Origin: Methylobacter sp.
Lineage (GTDB): Bacteria > Pseudomonadota > Gammaproteobacteria > Methylococcales > Methylomonadaceae
DNA: 64,000 bases
Assembly: GCA_026399025.1 (NCBI GenBank)
Contig: JAPLRU010000037.1
Location: 59,389-123,388 of the forward strand
Reading direction: 5' to 3'
The notes under the pieces: model-generated
Database searches by the model: none
The model's input: the letters and a program-made list of their open reading frames with translations, nothing else
What the model was told of the DNA's origin: nothing
Translations under genes and position numbers: made by a program
Shown: positions 8,032 to 17,689 of the stretch, in pieces
How the letters are laid out: each line of letters opens with the position of its first letter
Numbering within the stretch: position 1 is the stretch's first letter

Positions 8032-11000
8032 TGGACAGCCTGGAAAATGAAAAACCCAAACGCGGGTTGACAACCAAAATTGTCGAAATTTTCACCACTT
8101 CGCAATTATCGATACTGTTCCTGGTTATTTCGTTGCTGGCCGGAGCCGCGGCGCTGATTCTGACGCCGCGCGAAGAAGACCCGCAGATTGTGGTGCCGGT
8201 CATGGATGTGCTGGTTGAGTTTCCCGGCGCATCCAGCGAAGAAGTGGAAAAACTGGTCGCCACGCCGTTGGAGGTTTTGCTGAAGCAAATCGAAGGCGTC
8301 GAATATGTCTATTCGATCTCCAGGCCCGGTGCGGCGGTAGTTACCGTGCGTTATTTGGTCGGCCAATCCTTTGAAGACAGCTTGGTCAAAACCTGGGACC
8401 GTCTGATGTCCAACCAGAACCTGATTCCGCCCGGCGTCACGCATTGGAAAGTGTCGCCGGTCGAAATCGATAACGTACCTATCGTATTGATGACGCTTTC
8501 GGCGCAGAACGATAATTACGATTCGATGGCTTTGCGCCGTATCGCCGACGAGCTGATTATTTCATTGAGAAGCGTCGGCGATGTCGGCAAAAGCTGGGTG
8601 GTCGGCGGCGAACAGCGGCGGGTGTCGATTTATGCGAATCCCGCCGCACTGGCCGCGCATGGCACGACATTGCTTGAAATCACCCAGGCGCTGGCTAATG
8701 CGAACGTCAATCTGCAAGTCGGCAACATCGAACGCGGCAACCGTGAAATCCTGCTCGAAGCCGGGCCGCACTTTGAATCTTCGGCAGAAGTCGGCGCGAC
8801 CGTTATTAAAAGCGTTGCCGGACGCCCGGTTTACCTGCGCGACGTGGCGCGTATTGAAGACGGCCCGGCCGATGTCGATCATTACACCCGCATCGGTTTC
8901 GGCCCTGCGGTCGACGAGATGCCGACGATAGGCCATGCCACGGGTAATAAGCCGCAAGTCGGGCAAGAGCGGCAGATGGTCACTATCGCCGTGGCCAAAC
9001 GCAAAGGCAGCAATGCGGTCAACGTCGCCGAAGCGGTTATCGCCACTGCCGAAAAACTGCACGGTACCTTGATTCCCGAAGATGTGTTGCTGAGCATCAG
9101 CCGCGACTACGGCGAAACCGCCAACCATAAAGTCAACGAACTGGTTAAGCATTTGAGTTTTGCGATTGTGATTATCGTGGTGTTGCTGGCGTTTTCATTG
9201 GGCTTGAAAGAATCGTTTATCGTCTCTATCGCGGTGCCGATGACTTTGGCGCTGACCTTATTGCTGGATTATATCTCCGGTTACACGATCAATCGCGTGA
9301 CCTTGTTTGCGTTAATTTTGTCTTTGGGTTTGCTGGTCGACGACCCGATTGTCGATGTCGAAAACATCCACCGGCATTATCAACTGCGCAAAGAATCGCC
9401 GCTGCAAGCTTTATTAACGGCGGTCGATGAAGTCAGGCCGCCGACTATTTTGGCGACGTTCACCGTTATCGTGTCATTTTTACCGATGTTTTTCATCACC
9501 GGCATGATGGGGCCGTACATGGCGCCGATGGCGTTTAACGTGCCGATAGCGATGATTGTGTCGTTGATTGTCGCGTTTACCGTCACGCCCTGGGCGAGTT
9601 TTAAGCTGCTGCAAAGCGAATATCACAACCACAGCGAACAAGCGCCGCTAGAACTTAAACAGACTTTTATCTATCGCACTTACCGCGCGGCGTTGGGGCC
9701 ATTGCTTGCAACTTCGGGACGCGCCAAACTGTTTTTGCTGATCGTGCTGATCGCTTTCGTAGCGTCGACAATGCTGGCGATTACCCGTGCCGTGCCGCTG
9801 AAATTATTGCCGTTCGACAATAAAAACGAGCTGCAAATCATGATCGACATGCCGCGCGGCTCAACACTCGAACAAACCGATGAAGTTGCCCGCGCTTTGG
9901 GCAGCTATCTTGCGACCGTCAACGAAGTCACCGATTATCAAACTTATACCGGACTTGCCGCGCCGATGGATTTTAACGGCATGGTTCGCCATTACTATCT
10001 GCGTAGCGGCGGTTATGTCGGTGAAGTCAGGATCAATTTATTGGCTAAAGACCGGCGCGAACAGCAATCGCACGAAATCGCCTTGCGCATTCGGCCCGAA
10101 ATAGAACGGCTCGGCAAGCACTACGGCGCCAACCTTAAAATCACCGAAATTCCGCCGGGACCGCCGGTGCTGTCCGATCTGGTCGCCGAAGTTTACGGTC
10201 CGCCGGAAGCCGGGATTAATGACTTGCTTGCCGTATCCAAACGGATCAGAGCCGATATGGAAAAAACCGAAGGCGTGGTTGACGTCGACGATTTTTCCGA
10301 AGCGCAACATGACAAAGTGCATTTTCAGTTAAATCGTGAAAAAGCCGCGTTGTCCGGCGTCAGCGTCGAGCAAGTCGCGCAAACCCTGCGTATTGCCGCC
10401 GCAGGCCAGACGGTCGGCATCGTCCATGTCGACAGCGAACGCCAGCCGCTGGAAATCACTTTGCAATTGCCTCGCGCGCTGCGTTCGTCGGTTGCCGATT
10501 TATTGGCCTTACGCGTTAAAACCGGACAAGGCGATTTGATTCCGTTAAGCGAAATCGGCAGCGCCAGTGTAGAAACCGAAGACCAGCCTATTTTTCACAA
10601 GAACCTGCAACGGGTGAATTATGTGATTGCCGGCATGGCCGGACGCAGCCCGGTCGAAGCGGTGTTCGATTTGAATGACGTATTGGACCAGCACCCTTTG
10701 CCGCAAGGTTATAGCGCCGAATTGGCGGGCGAAGGCGAATGGAAAATCACCGTCGATGTGTTCCGTGATCTTGGTTTGGCTTTTGCGGCCGCCTTGGTGA
10801 TGATTTATGTGTTGCTGGTCGGCCAAACCGGATCGTTGAGCGTACCGTTGGTAATGATGATCGCTATTCCATTGACGGTGATCGGCATCATGCCCGGTTT
10901 TTGGCTGCTGAATCTGTTTGCGACGCCGATTGCCGGTTATCCGAACCCGATCTATTTCACCGCCACGGCGATGATCGGCATGATTGCGTTGGCCGGTATT

Positions 11001-11276
11001 GTGGTGCGCAATTCGATTATCCTGATCGATTTTATCGAACGCATCCGCGAACGGGCCGATGTGACGCTGGCGGAAGCTTTGATTGAAGCCGGTGCGATTC
11101 GCTTGCGGCCGATATTTTTGACCGCCGGAGCGGCGATGTTCGGTGCGTTTGTGATTATCTTGGACCCGATTTTTTCAGGTCTGGCCTGGAGCTTTATTTT
11201 CGGTATTTTCGCTTCGACGTTGTTTTCGCTGCTGGTGATTCCGGTTGTTTATTTTTTGATTAATAAAACAGAGTAA
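8031..11276 (+). CDS. Efflux RND transporter permease
   Basis: This 1081-residue protein is full length for an RND pump. It has an N-terminal membrane helix (LSILFLVISLLAGAAALIL), a large periplasmic porter domain, and the helix-4 proton-relay signature GLLVDDPIVDVENIHRH (about residues 436-452) with the paired aspartates. The C-terminal half repeats the fold, ending in helices with PLTVIGIMPGFWLL and a final FASTLFSLLVIPVVYF. It should use the proton gradient to drive drug, lipid or metal export with the adaptor and TolC genes upstream. Porter residues such as ILTPREEDPQIVVP resemble the hydrophobe/amphiphile exporters more than the CusA metal pumps. I cannot identify the substrate. Confidence 0.9.
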   Translation: MDSLENEKPKRGLTTKIVEIFTTSQLSILFLVISLLAGAAALILTPREEDPQIVVPVMDVLVEFPGASSEEVEKLVATPLEVLLKQIEGVEYVYSISRPGAAVVTVRYLVGQSFEDSLVKTWDRLMSNQNLIPPGVTHWKVSPVEIDNVPIVLMTLSAQNDNYDSMALRRIADELIISLRSVGDVGKSWVVGGEQRRVSIYANPAALAAHGTTLLEITQALANANVNLQVGNIERGNREILLEAGPHFESSAEVGATVIKSVAGRPVYLRDVARIEDGPADVDHYTRIGFGPAVDEMPTIGHATGNKPQVGQERQMVTIAVAKRKGSNAVNVAEAVIATAEKLHGTLIPEDVLLSISRDYGETANHKVNELVKHLSFAIVIIVVLLAFSLGLKESFIVSIAVPMTLALTLLLDYISGYTINRVTLFALILSLGLLVDDPIVDVENIHRHYQLRKESPLQALLTAVDEVRPPTILATFTVIVSFLPMFFITGMMGPYMAPMAFNVPIAMIVSLIVAFTVTPWASFKLLQSEYHNHSEQAPLELKQTFIYRTYRAALGPLLATSGRAKLFLLIVLIAFVASTMLAITRAVPLKLLPFDNKNELQIMIDMPRGSTLEQTDEVARALGSYLATVNEVTDYQTYTGLAAPMDFNGMVRHYYLRSGGYVGEVRINLLAKDRREQQSHEIALRIRPEIERLGKHYGANLKITEIPPGPPVLSDLVAEVYGPPEAGINDLLAVSKRIRADMEKTEGVVDVDDFSEAQHDKVHFQLNREKAALSGVSVEQVAQTLRIAAAGQTVGIVHVDSERQPLEITLQLPRALRSSVADLLALRVKTGQGDLIPLSEIGSASVETEDQPIFHKNLQRVNYVIAGMAGRSPVEAVFDLNDVLDQHPLPQGYSAELAGEGEWKITVDVFRDLGLAFAAALVMIYVLLVGQTGSLSVPLVMMIAIPLTVIGIMPGFWLLNLFATPIAGYPNPIYFTATAMIGMIALAGIVVRNSIILIDFIERIRERADVTLAEALIEAGAIRLRPIFLTAGAAMFGAFVIILDPIFSGLAWSFIFGIFASTLFSLLVIPVVYFLINKTE

Positions 11277-11367
11277 TTTTTACTGCGGCGGCGGCAAGAT
11301 TGAGTGTCAAAATGATAGCTCCCCTTGAACGACAGGTCCGATAAAAATCCGTCTCCGTAGCCGATGT

Positions 11368-11544
11368 TTATGCCCGCCGAACCGCGTAGCAAAAACCGAC
11401 CGTAATAGGTACGCCGAGGGCAATCCAGGACACGGCATCGCCGACGCCATCGGAGAGCAAAGCGGCGATAAGACCGCAAGCGCTGATTAAGCCCAGCATG
11501 ATCGGCACTGTCCAGATTTGCGTTCCGTTCAGTAATATTTTCAT
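11368..11544 (-). CDS. 58-residue membrane protein of siderophore operons (function unknown)
   Basis: A short gene read directly from sequence: it starts MKILLNGTQIW and ends CYAVRRA. Two hydrophobic segments (PIMLGLISACGLIAALL and SWIALGVPITVGFCYAV) are separated by the acidic loop SDGVGDA, predicting a two-helix inner-membrane hairpin. The ATG overlaps the stop codon of the PepSY gene in an ATGA, so it is translationally coupled and clearly belongs to the siderophore operon as its last gene. Small proteins with a similar '-WxVPxxLGxxSAxGLxxALxxDGxxDxxSW-' pattern sit after PepSY genes in other iron-uptake operons as far as I recall. The biochemical role is unknown. Confidence 0.78.
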   Translation of the reverse strand: MKILLNGTQIWTVPIMLGLISACGLIAALLSDGVGDAVSWIALGVPITVGFCYAVRRA

Positions 11545-12707
11545 AGGGAATCGGCCTGTTTCGCGGAGTTAATCGGCAATGTAACATTCGCCGCATCCGG
11601 CCGGGCTTCGAACGGCACATTGCGCTTTTTCAGCCACAGGTATAAGCCGCTGCCGAGCACCGCAATGCAAAGCACATCAAGCAATGCCCAGATAATTTTC
11701 AGCGGCAGACCGCCGTAATCGCCGAAATGCAGCGGTTTAGAAACCAACAAAGCGGTGACATACCAAGGCAACTCACGCGTTTCAACCACCGTTCCTGTTT
11801 CCGCATCGAGCAATACCGGTTTTAGCAGTTTGGAGGTGAGCGGCGAATTGCCTTGCATGAATGCGACGAAATGGCGCGGACCGGCAAAGCTGTTGCCCGG
11901 AAACGCGATAAAACTGAGCGACATACCCGGCGCGGCTCTGAGTGCGGCATCCAGCGCTTGTTGCACCGTATTGACTTCCTGAACAGGCGGCATATTCCGG
12001 TACGGGGCGATCATTTCGGCCAATTCGCCGGATTGCCATTGGCCGAATATCGGCGTCGCCAAGGTATTAACCACGCCGGTAGCGCCGACAATAAAAAACC
12101 AGACCAGGGTAACGATACCGAGCAGGTTGTGCAGGTCCAGCCACTTCACGCGGGTCGATTGATGACGGCGCACGGTACCGAATGCAAGCTTGCGCATGAG
12201 CGGCGCGTACAAGACGACGCCGGACACTAATGACGCGATCAACAGCAAGCCCATGAAACCTAAAAACAGCATCCCCGACAGGCCCGCAAACAGGTCGACA
12301 TGCAGCCTCAGCACGACATTCATGATGCCTTGATTTAACGGATATTCATGCAGATAGTCGCCGGTGCGGGCATCGAACGCATAGAATGCCGAAGGATGTT
12401 CGGCAGCCACGGTCTCGGCCATCCGGACAAACCACAGATCGGGTTCGTCCGGATCTTTGACGATAAACTGCACCGCATGGCCGGACTTGCGCATTTTAGC
12501 CGCCGCGACGATAGCATCCAGGTTCGCCCGTTGCCCGGACTCAGCCATAGGCGGTGCAGCGACGCTATAGCCGAGCGCATGATCGATTTCGTCGGCGAAA
12601 ATCAACGGCAATCCGGTCAGGCACAGCAGCAGCATGAACAGGGTGCAAATCAGGCTTGTCCATTTATGCACGCGATACCATAGCTTGATTGAGCTAGCTG
12701 TCAGCAT
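11541..12707 (-). CDS. PepSY-associated transmembrane protein (ferric-siderophore reductase-like)
   Basis: A 388-residue membrane protein with the PepSY_TM arrangement: an N-terminal helix after LWYRVHKWTSLIC, a periplasmic PepSY-like region (residues 40-130), HVDLFAGLSGMLFLGFMGLLLIASLVSG (about 132-160), the conserved LDLHNLLGIVTLVWFFIVGATGV (about 192-214) and a last helix before a basic tail. His residues in RVHKW, LRLHVDL and DLHNLLG are the likely heme or metal ligands of the family. Members act in ferric-siderophore reduction or iron release at the inner membrane. It lies 16 bases after the NIS synthetase gene and overlaps the next small gene, so it is part of the siderophore operon. 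Confidence 0.85.
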   Translation of the reverse strand: MLTASSIKLWYRVHKWTSLICTLFMLLLCLTGLPLIFADEIDHALGYSVAAPPMAESGQRANLDAIVAAAKMRKSGHAVQFIVKDPDEPDLWFVRMAETVAAEHPSAFYAFDARTGDYLHEYPLNQGIMNVVLRLHVDLFAGLSGMLFLGFMGLLLIASLVSGVVLYAPLMRKLAFGTVRRHQSTRVKWLDLHNLLGIVTLVWFFIVGATGVVNTLATPIFGQWQSGELAEMIAPYRNMPPVQEVNTVQQALDAALRAAPGMSLSFIAFPGNSFAGPRHFVAFMQGNSPLTSKLLKPVLLDAETGTVVETRELPWYVTALLVSKPLHFGDYGGLPLKIIWALLDVLCIAVLGSGLYLWLKKRNVPFEARPDAANVTLPINSAKQADSL

Positions 12708-12723
12708 GAAGATTCAATCCCCG

Positions 12724-15135
12724 TCATGCGCAGACCTCTACGGTTTCAACGCTGCCGGTTTGAATTTTGAAGGCCGCGACCGGATTCTTTAACGTACCGA
12801 CAAACTTCAGGCTTTTGGCCGGATCGGCCAGGTCCAGCATCTGCCGGTTATTGCTAAGCTGTAAGCGGTTCAAGCAAGAGCGGATAAATTCCGGCGCGAA
12901 AAGGTCGTGACGTTCGAATTTATCCGCCAACTCCGGGTGGGTACGTTGATAGTCCAGTATGCAATCGGCGACCAAACGCCAAAACCGCTGTTCCGGGAAG
13001 TCGGCATGTTCAAGCAAAATATGGGACATATAACGAAAAATCAAATCGAAACAGTCCGTAAAGATCGACAATATCTTCAACTCTTCCGGCACGAATACTG
13101 AAAGGCGCTGCACTTTCTCGGACAACACGATGTCCGTATTCATAATCGCGGCTTCCTCGGCGATGTCCTTCATAATGGCGCGTACCGGAATATTGTTCTC
13201 CAGCACCAGGATCAGGTTTTCTCCGTGCGGCATAAAAACCAGGTCGTAGGCATAAAAACAATGCAGCAGCGGACTCAAGTAGCTGTTTAAATAATGTTGC
13301 AACCAGGCTGTGGTAGTGATGCCGGAAGATTTGATCAACTCGGGCAATAATGCCGTTCCCTGAGCATCGGTATGCAGCAGTGCGGCCATCGTCATCAAAC
13401 GTTGCCCCGGCTTTAATTGCGGTACCGGGCTTTCCCGCCATAACGCCGCCAGCATCTTTTTATAGGGGCTGTCCTTGGCAGTGGCCATTTCAAAATAAGG
13501 GTTGCGATAGCCGATAGCGGCGACTTCGCGCAGTATGCTGAAACCTTTATCCGCAAGATACGGGTCGTGTTCAATCAGTCCGTTAATGCAATCGTTAATG
13601 GCCGGCGTTGTACTCATATAATAAGGCGAAAGCCCGCGCATAAATCCCATGTTGAGTATCGACAGTGCGGTTTTTACATAGCGTTTGTGCGGATGGCTGG
13701 TATTGAAAAAGGTGCGAATTGATTGTTGGGCGAGATACGCATCCTCGCTTTCCCCTAAGCAAACCAAGTGACGCGCGGCAATGTCGGCGGCAAAAATCAG
13801 GGCCAATTTGTTATACCATTGCCATGGATGTACCGGCATAAACCAATAGTCATCCGTATCCAAGCCTTGCCGTTCCAGCGTCTGGTTAAATTTTTCAAGG
13901 TTAGCCGCGCCCAGTTCCTGTTCCAGCAATTCGGGATAAGACAAATCATCGCTACAGCTAAAATCCGCTTTGCTTTTATGCGCCGCCAGCCAAATCAACT
14001 TAACCGGAGCGGCGGCTTCCGGTGCGTAGGTCCGATAGTCGGCCGCATCGAAACCGATACGGCCGTTATTGGCGAGGAAAGCGGGATGGCCTTCCATCAT
14101 TGCCGTTTCTATGGTCTGAAAATCGGCATGGATAAGCGCCTCGACATCAACGCCTTTCTTGCCATGTTTATAAGCGCCGCCGTAAAGCGTACTGGCGATT
14201 TCTTCCATATAAGTCGGCAGCATCGACGCGTCAATGCCCAAGGCTTCACTGATTTCCAGAATAAAAGCTAACGAATCAGGAGCCGCTTTATTGCCGTCGA
14301 CGAATTTTTCAATGGAGTGTTTATCGATATACCAGTGTTCCAGGCTTAACAGTTGCGCACGAAAGCGATACTCGATACCCGGCTTGTCGGTTTTCAGCCG
14401 GTAGTATCCCCAATCGTCTTCGGAGAACTGAAGCTCGGGCTGTATGATTAATTCGTGCGCGAATTCACTGATGGCCTTACTCAGGTGCAAGGTATTCACC
14501 GTAGCCCATATATCGGGCTGTAAATGCGCAACAATTTGTGTGGGCGATGATTTCGACGATGCGGTTATTGCTTGATTGTTCAGTGCGGACAGGTATTGTT
14601 CCCGGGTGCAGAATGCCAAGTGCGCGGTTTTATGGGCCAATGTGATTATTTTTTGATATTCAAACCCGGCCCGTTCGTTCAGGATATGGATTTTTTCATT
14701 GTTAACGTCCGGTTCGACCACTATCCGCTGCACCTTCGGATCGCTGAACATGAAATCCATGATCACGGTAAAAACCGATCCGGTGAAATTCGCTATCGGA
14801 CGCTCGGCAGGCGCAACCAGGATATGCATGCCCCGGTCGCCGGATTGCCATGCATAATGTTGGCTAAGCTCATGATGTTCGGGATCGTAACATTCGAGAA
14901 CAAACGCCGGCTGATCATTGCAAAAGCCCAAATAAACCATCGCCTGTTCGGAGATTTTTCGATATTCCGCTTCAACCTGTTCCACTGAATATCCCAGCAA
15001 TCCCCAATAGCTGGCGTATTCGCGGTTGACCCAATTATGTATCAACGCAATATCTTGCGGAATTTGCAAAGGGCGTAAACGGAAAGTGCCTATCGTCGGC
15101 ACATATTTCTTGAAGATGAAAAATTCATTGCTCAT
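12724..15135 (-). CDS. Bifunctional siderophore synthetase: N-terminal acyltransferase fused to IucA/IucC NIS synthetase
   Basis: The 803-residue protein has two parts. Residues 1-190 are an AlcB/IucB-type acyltransferase (FRLRPLQIPQDIALIHNWV, RGMHILVAPAERPIANFTGS, then VEPDVNNEKIHILNERAGFE). From about residue 200 it is an NRPS-independent synthetase: KKGVDVEALIHADFQ, EGHPAFLANNGRIGFDAADY (adenylate site), FMPVHPWQWYNK, RTFFNTSHPHKRYVKTALSI, and the C-terminal FhuF-like region from about 540. The acyltransferase would succinylate an N-hydroxydiamine. The synthetase would then condense units with ATP, as in bisucaberin, putrebactin or desferrioxamine assembly. The fused arrangement matches BibC/MbsC-type proteins of bisucaberin loci as I know them. 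It is preceded by the MFS gene (38-base gap). Confidence 0.88.
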   Translation of the reverse strand: MSNEFFIFKKYVPTIGTFRLRPLQIPQDIALIHNWVNREYASYWGLLGYSVEQVEAEYRKISEQAMVYLGFCNDQPAFVLECYDPEHHELSQHYAWQSGDRGMHILVAPAERPIANFTGSVFTVIMDFMFSDPKVQRIVVEPDVNNEKIHILNERAGFEYQKIITLAHKTAHLAFCTREQYLSALNNQAITASSKSSPTQIVAHLQPDIWATVNTLHLSKAISEFAHELIIQPELQFSEDDWGYYRLKTDKPGIEYRFRAQLLSLEHWYIDKHSIEKFVDGNKAAPDSLAFILEISEALGIDASMLPTYMEEIASTLYGGAYKHGKKGVDVEALIHADFQTIETAMMEGHPAFLANNGRIGFDAADYRTYAPEAAAPVKLIWLAAHKSKADFSCSDDLSYPELLEQELGAANLEKFNQTLERQGLDTDDYWFMPVHPWQWYNKLALIFAADIAARHLVCLGESEDAYLAQQSIRTFFNTSHPHKRYVKTALSILNMGFMRGLSPYYMSTTPAINDCINGLIEHDPYLADKGFSILREVAAIGYRNPYFEMATAKDSPYKKMLAALWRESPVPQLKPGQRLMTMAALLHTDAQGTALLPELIKSSGITTTAWLQHYLNSYLSPLLHCFYAYDLVFMPHGENLILVLENNIPVRAIMKDIAEEAAIMNTDIVLSEKVQRLSVFVPEELKILSIFTDCFDLIFRYMSHILLEHADFPEQRFWRLVADCILDYQRTHPELADKFERHDLFAPEFIRSCLNRLQLSNNRQMLDLADPAKSLKFVGTLKNPVAAFKIQTGSVETVEVCA

Positions 15136-15173
15136 GTTTTATTACTCATTGTTAAGTGTCATTCGGTGACGGT

Positions 15174-16364
15174 TCAGGATGCTTCGATAACGACATTCAT
15201 TGATTTCATCTTTGCTTTAAACAGCAAAGAGAACAACAAGGCGGTTAATGCCAAGCCCAGGGCGCCGGCGATAAAAGGAGTCGGCAGGCCGTAAGCGGCC
15301 ACTATCGAACCAGCGATAAATGATGCGACCAGCGCTCCCAGACTTTGAAAAAAATAGATCTTGCTGAAATCGGCGGCATAAGACGCGGGCGTACTGAGCG
15401 CAAATAACAGTAAATCCAAATGCACGGTGGCGTGGAACAGAGCCCAGCCGAACACACAGCGGCCTAATAGCACCCATTCCTGCCGCCCGGAGGCTTGCAG
15501 TAAAAGCCCGGCCGCGCCTAATAAAGCCGCGCGAATAATCCTTTGCTTGCCGCCCATATTTTTATTGAGGCACAAGGCCAGCAATGCCATGACTCCCGGT
15601 ATCGCGAATACCAAGCCGGAAATAATTTCGCCGTTCCAGGCCGATATCGACTCCCAATAGCGCGAAAAAAAAGGCCGCGCCAAGTAAACGCTGAAATAAA
15701 ACAGGAACATGATTAAGCCCAGTTTATAAACTGGCCATCCGGTTAAAACCACCGCCTTATGCTCGGGCCGGTTTTGCGGATGCGCTGTTTGAACAGGAGC
15801 CGTTGCTTTATCTTTGCCCAGCAACAAGAAACACACGAACATCTGCAAAAAATCACCGACGGACATCAGCAAAAAAGCCAGCCTCGGTTCAAACAGTTGC
15901 AGCACGAAGCCGCCTATCCCGGCGCCGAGTATCGCCACTAAATGCGCAATGACCGACAGTAGCCCGATCGTGCCGCCGTGCTTATCCTTATGCTCAAGGC
16001 TCATGACATAAGGGTAAATCAGCAAATAGCTGGCTTTAAAAGTCTGCATCAACAAAGACAGTAGCCAAAATTCCTGTACTGAGCCCGCGCCGTAACAACC
16101 GATGCTCAATACTCCGGCGGCAAATTGCGTATAAATCAGCAACCTGAGCACCGGCACCAGCTTGGCCGCGGCCGCCCAAACAGGAAACGCCAGCATGACC
16201 GTAAAACAGACGGCGCTCAGGTAAAGGCCGATGTGTTGAGGATCGGTTACGGAAAATACCTCGGCAAAGAATTGCGGATAAAACGGAATCAACATCGAGT
16301 CGCTGACCACCGAAACCGCAATCATCGCAACCAGAAAAGATTTCAAATGCTTGTCCATGCTCAA
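15174..16364 (-). CDS. MFS transporter, probable siderophore exporter
   Basis: A 396-residue protein with about twelve hydrophobic helices and the MFS layout. The first helix contains MIAVSVVSDSMLIPFYPQFF, and a central basic/polar loop (KDKATAPVQTAHPQNRPEHK, about residues 185-204) separates the two six-helix halves. Its start codon overlaps the stop of the N-hydroxylase gene (ATGA), and the synthetase follows, so it is locked into the siderophore biosynthetic operon. The natural reading is export of the finished hydroxamate across the inner membrane. Uptake of a ferric siderophore across the inner membrane is the alternative, as no ABC permease is seen nearby. Confidence 0.85.
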   Translation of the reverse strand: MSMDKHLKSFLVAMIAVSVVSDSMLIPFYPQFFAEVFSVTDPQHIGLYLSAVCFTVMLAFPVWAAAAKLVPVLRLLIYTQFAAGVLSIGCYGAGSVQEFWLLSLLMQTFKASYLLIYPYVMSLEHKDKHGGTIGLLSVIAHLVAILGAGIGGFVLQLFEPRLAFLLMSVGDFLQMFVCFLLLGKDKATAPVQTAHPQNRPEHKAVVLTGWPVYKLGLIMFLFYFSVYLARPFFSRYWESISAWNGEIISGLVFAIPGVMALLALCLNKNMGGKQRIIRAALLGAAGLLLQASGRQEWVLLGRCVFGWALFHATVHLDLLLFALSTPASYAADFSKIYFFQSLGALVASFIAGSIVAAYGLPTPFIAGALGLALTALLFSLLFKAKMKSMNVVIEAS

Positions 16365-17689
16365 ATCTCTTCCAAGTCGAATGCGACTGTCCTTGCTCCC
16401 GGCGCCGAGAACTGCTGAAAGGCAATGCTCCGCTCTATCGGATAGTGTTCTTTACCGGTGACGGTTTTGATAATGCAGGCATTGCGGTAACAGACCATGC
16501 CCAAATCCGGCGTAACAAAACCGTGCGTATGCAGCCCCACATTCTGTACAAAGATTTCGTCGCCGCCATGATCGACGCTGTAGTTTCTGTCGACAGCGAA
16601 TCGGCCTTGCTGATCCCAGTTAACACGGGAGGCGATACCTGCCATAAAAGCCGGCAACTGATAGCGGTAACCCGTCGCCAGCACCAAGCCTTCGGAACGA
16701 TGACGGTAGTCGACTTGTTGTTCTTCTTGAAACAGTCCCAGTTCAAAATGCCCGTCAGCCGCATTGAACGCGGCGGCTTTTAATTCCGAATTGGTCAACA
16801 AATTAACCCGGATATCATGGCTTAAACGTTTGACGTACATCAGGTCGTAAATATCGTTAATCAACGACCCGTTAATGCCTTTGTACAGATTTTTTTGCGC
16901 GGCGATCAAACGCTCCCGTTTGTCCGCGGGCAGCCGGTAAAAATAATCCACATATTCCGGCGAGGTCATTTCCAGCGTCAGCTTGCTGTATTCCAAAGGA
17001 AAGAATCGGGGAGAGCGGGTGATCCAGCTCAATTCATAGTCGTAACGATCGATGTCTTGCAGCAGGTCGTAAAAAATTTCCGCCGCGCTTTGCCCGCCGC
17101 CCACCACCGTAATCGAGCTTTTGCTTTGCAGCGCTTTTTTATGCGTCAGATATTGCGATGAATGCACCGATTGATCGGCTATTTGCTCGCAACATCCGGG
17201 CGCATAAGGTACGGTTCCGGTACCCAATACCAGTTTTTTGGCATGATATTTCTTGGTTTGTCCGGTTTTCGTACAACGCGACCGAATGACGTAACAGCCC
17301 AGGCTATCGCTGTAATCGACTTGCTCCACGTGGGTGTTGAACTCGATCGTATTGCCCAGCTTGTTGACCGCCCATTGGCAGTATTGATTGTATTCGCTAC
17401 GCATCAGGAAGAAGTTTTCCCTGATGTAAAACGAATAAATTCGGCCTTGCTCCTTGATATAGTTTAAAAAACTGAACGGGCTGGTCGGATCGGCCAAGGT
17501 CACCAAATCGGACAGGAACGGTGTTTGCAAATGGGCATTTTGCAGCAAAATACCCGAGTGCCAGTTAAAGCCCGCGCTTTTGTCCAAAAACAGGCTGTTC
17601 AATTCCTCAATAGGTTGCAGCAGACAAGCCAGGCTTAAATTAAACGGGCCGACACCGATGCCGATGACGTCGTAAGTTGTTTTATGCAT
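16361..17689 (-). CDS. FAD-dependent diamine/lysine N-monooxygenase of siderophore synthesis
   Basis: This 442-residue enzyme has the lysine/ornithine/diamine N-hydroxylase pattern: FAD fold IGIGVGPFNLSLACLL (residues 10-25), a conserved FNWHSGILLQNAHLQTPFLSDLVTLADPTSPFS region split over residues 44-76, the NADPH fold ITVVGGGQSAAEIFYDLL (about 193-210) and the C-terminal ATGYRYQLP motif. The reaction is N-hydroxylation of a diamine such as cadaverine or putrescine using NADPH and O2. The start codon lies eight bases inside the decarboxylase gene and its stop overlaps the exporter start, so the three are co-translated. In the Des/Bib naming it corresponds to DesB/BibB. Confidence 0.9.
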   Translation of the reverse strand: MHKTTYDVIGIGVGPFNLSLACLLQPIEELNSLFLDKSAGFNWHSGILLQNAHLQTPFLSDLVTLADPTSPFSFLNYIKEQGRIYSFYIRENFFLMRSEYNQYCQWAVNKLGNTIEFNTHVEQVDYSDSLGCYVIRSRCTKTGQTKKYHAKKLVLGTGTVPYAPGCCEQIADQSVHSSQYLTHKKALQSKSSITVVGGGQSAAEIFYDLLQDIDRYDYELSWITRSPRFFPLEYSKLTLEMTSPEYVDYFYRLPADKRERLIAAQKNLYKGINGSLINDIYDLMYVKRLSHDIRVNLLTNSELKAAAFNAADGHFELGLFQEEQQVDYRHRSEGLVLATGYRYQLPAFMAGIASRVNWDQQGRFAVDRNYSVDHGGDEIFVQNVGLHTHGFVTPDLGMVCYRNACIIKTVTGKEHYPIERSIAFQQFSAPGARTVAFDLEEI

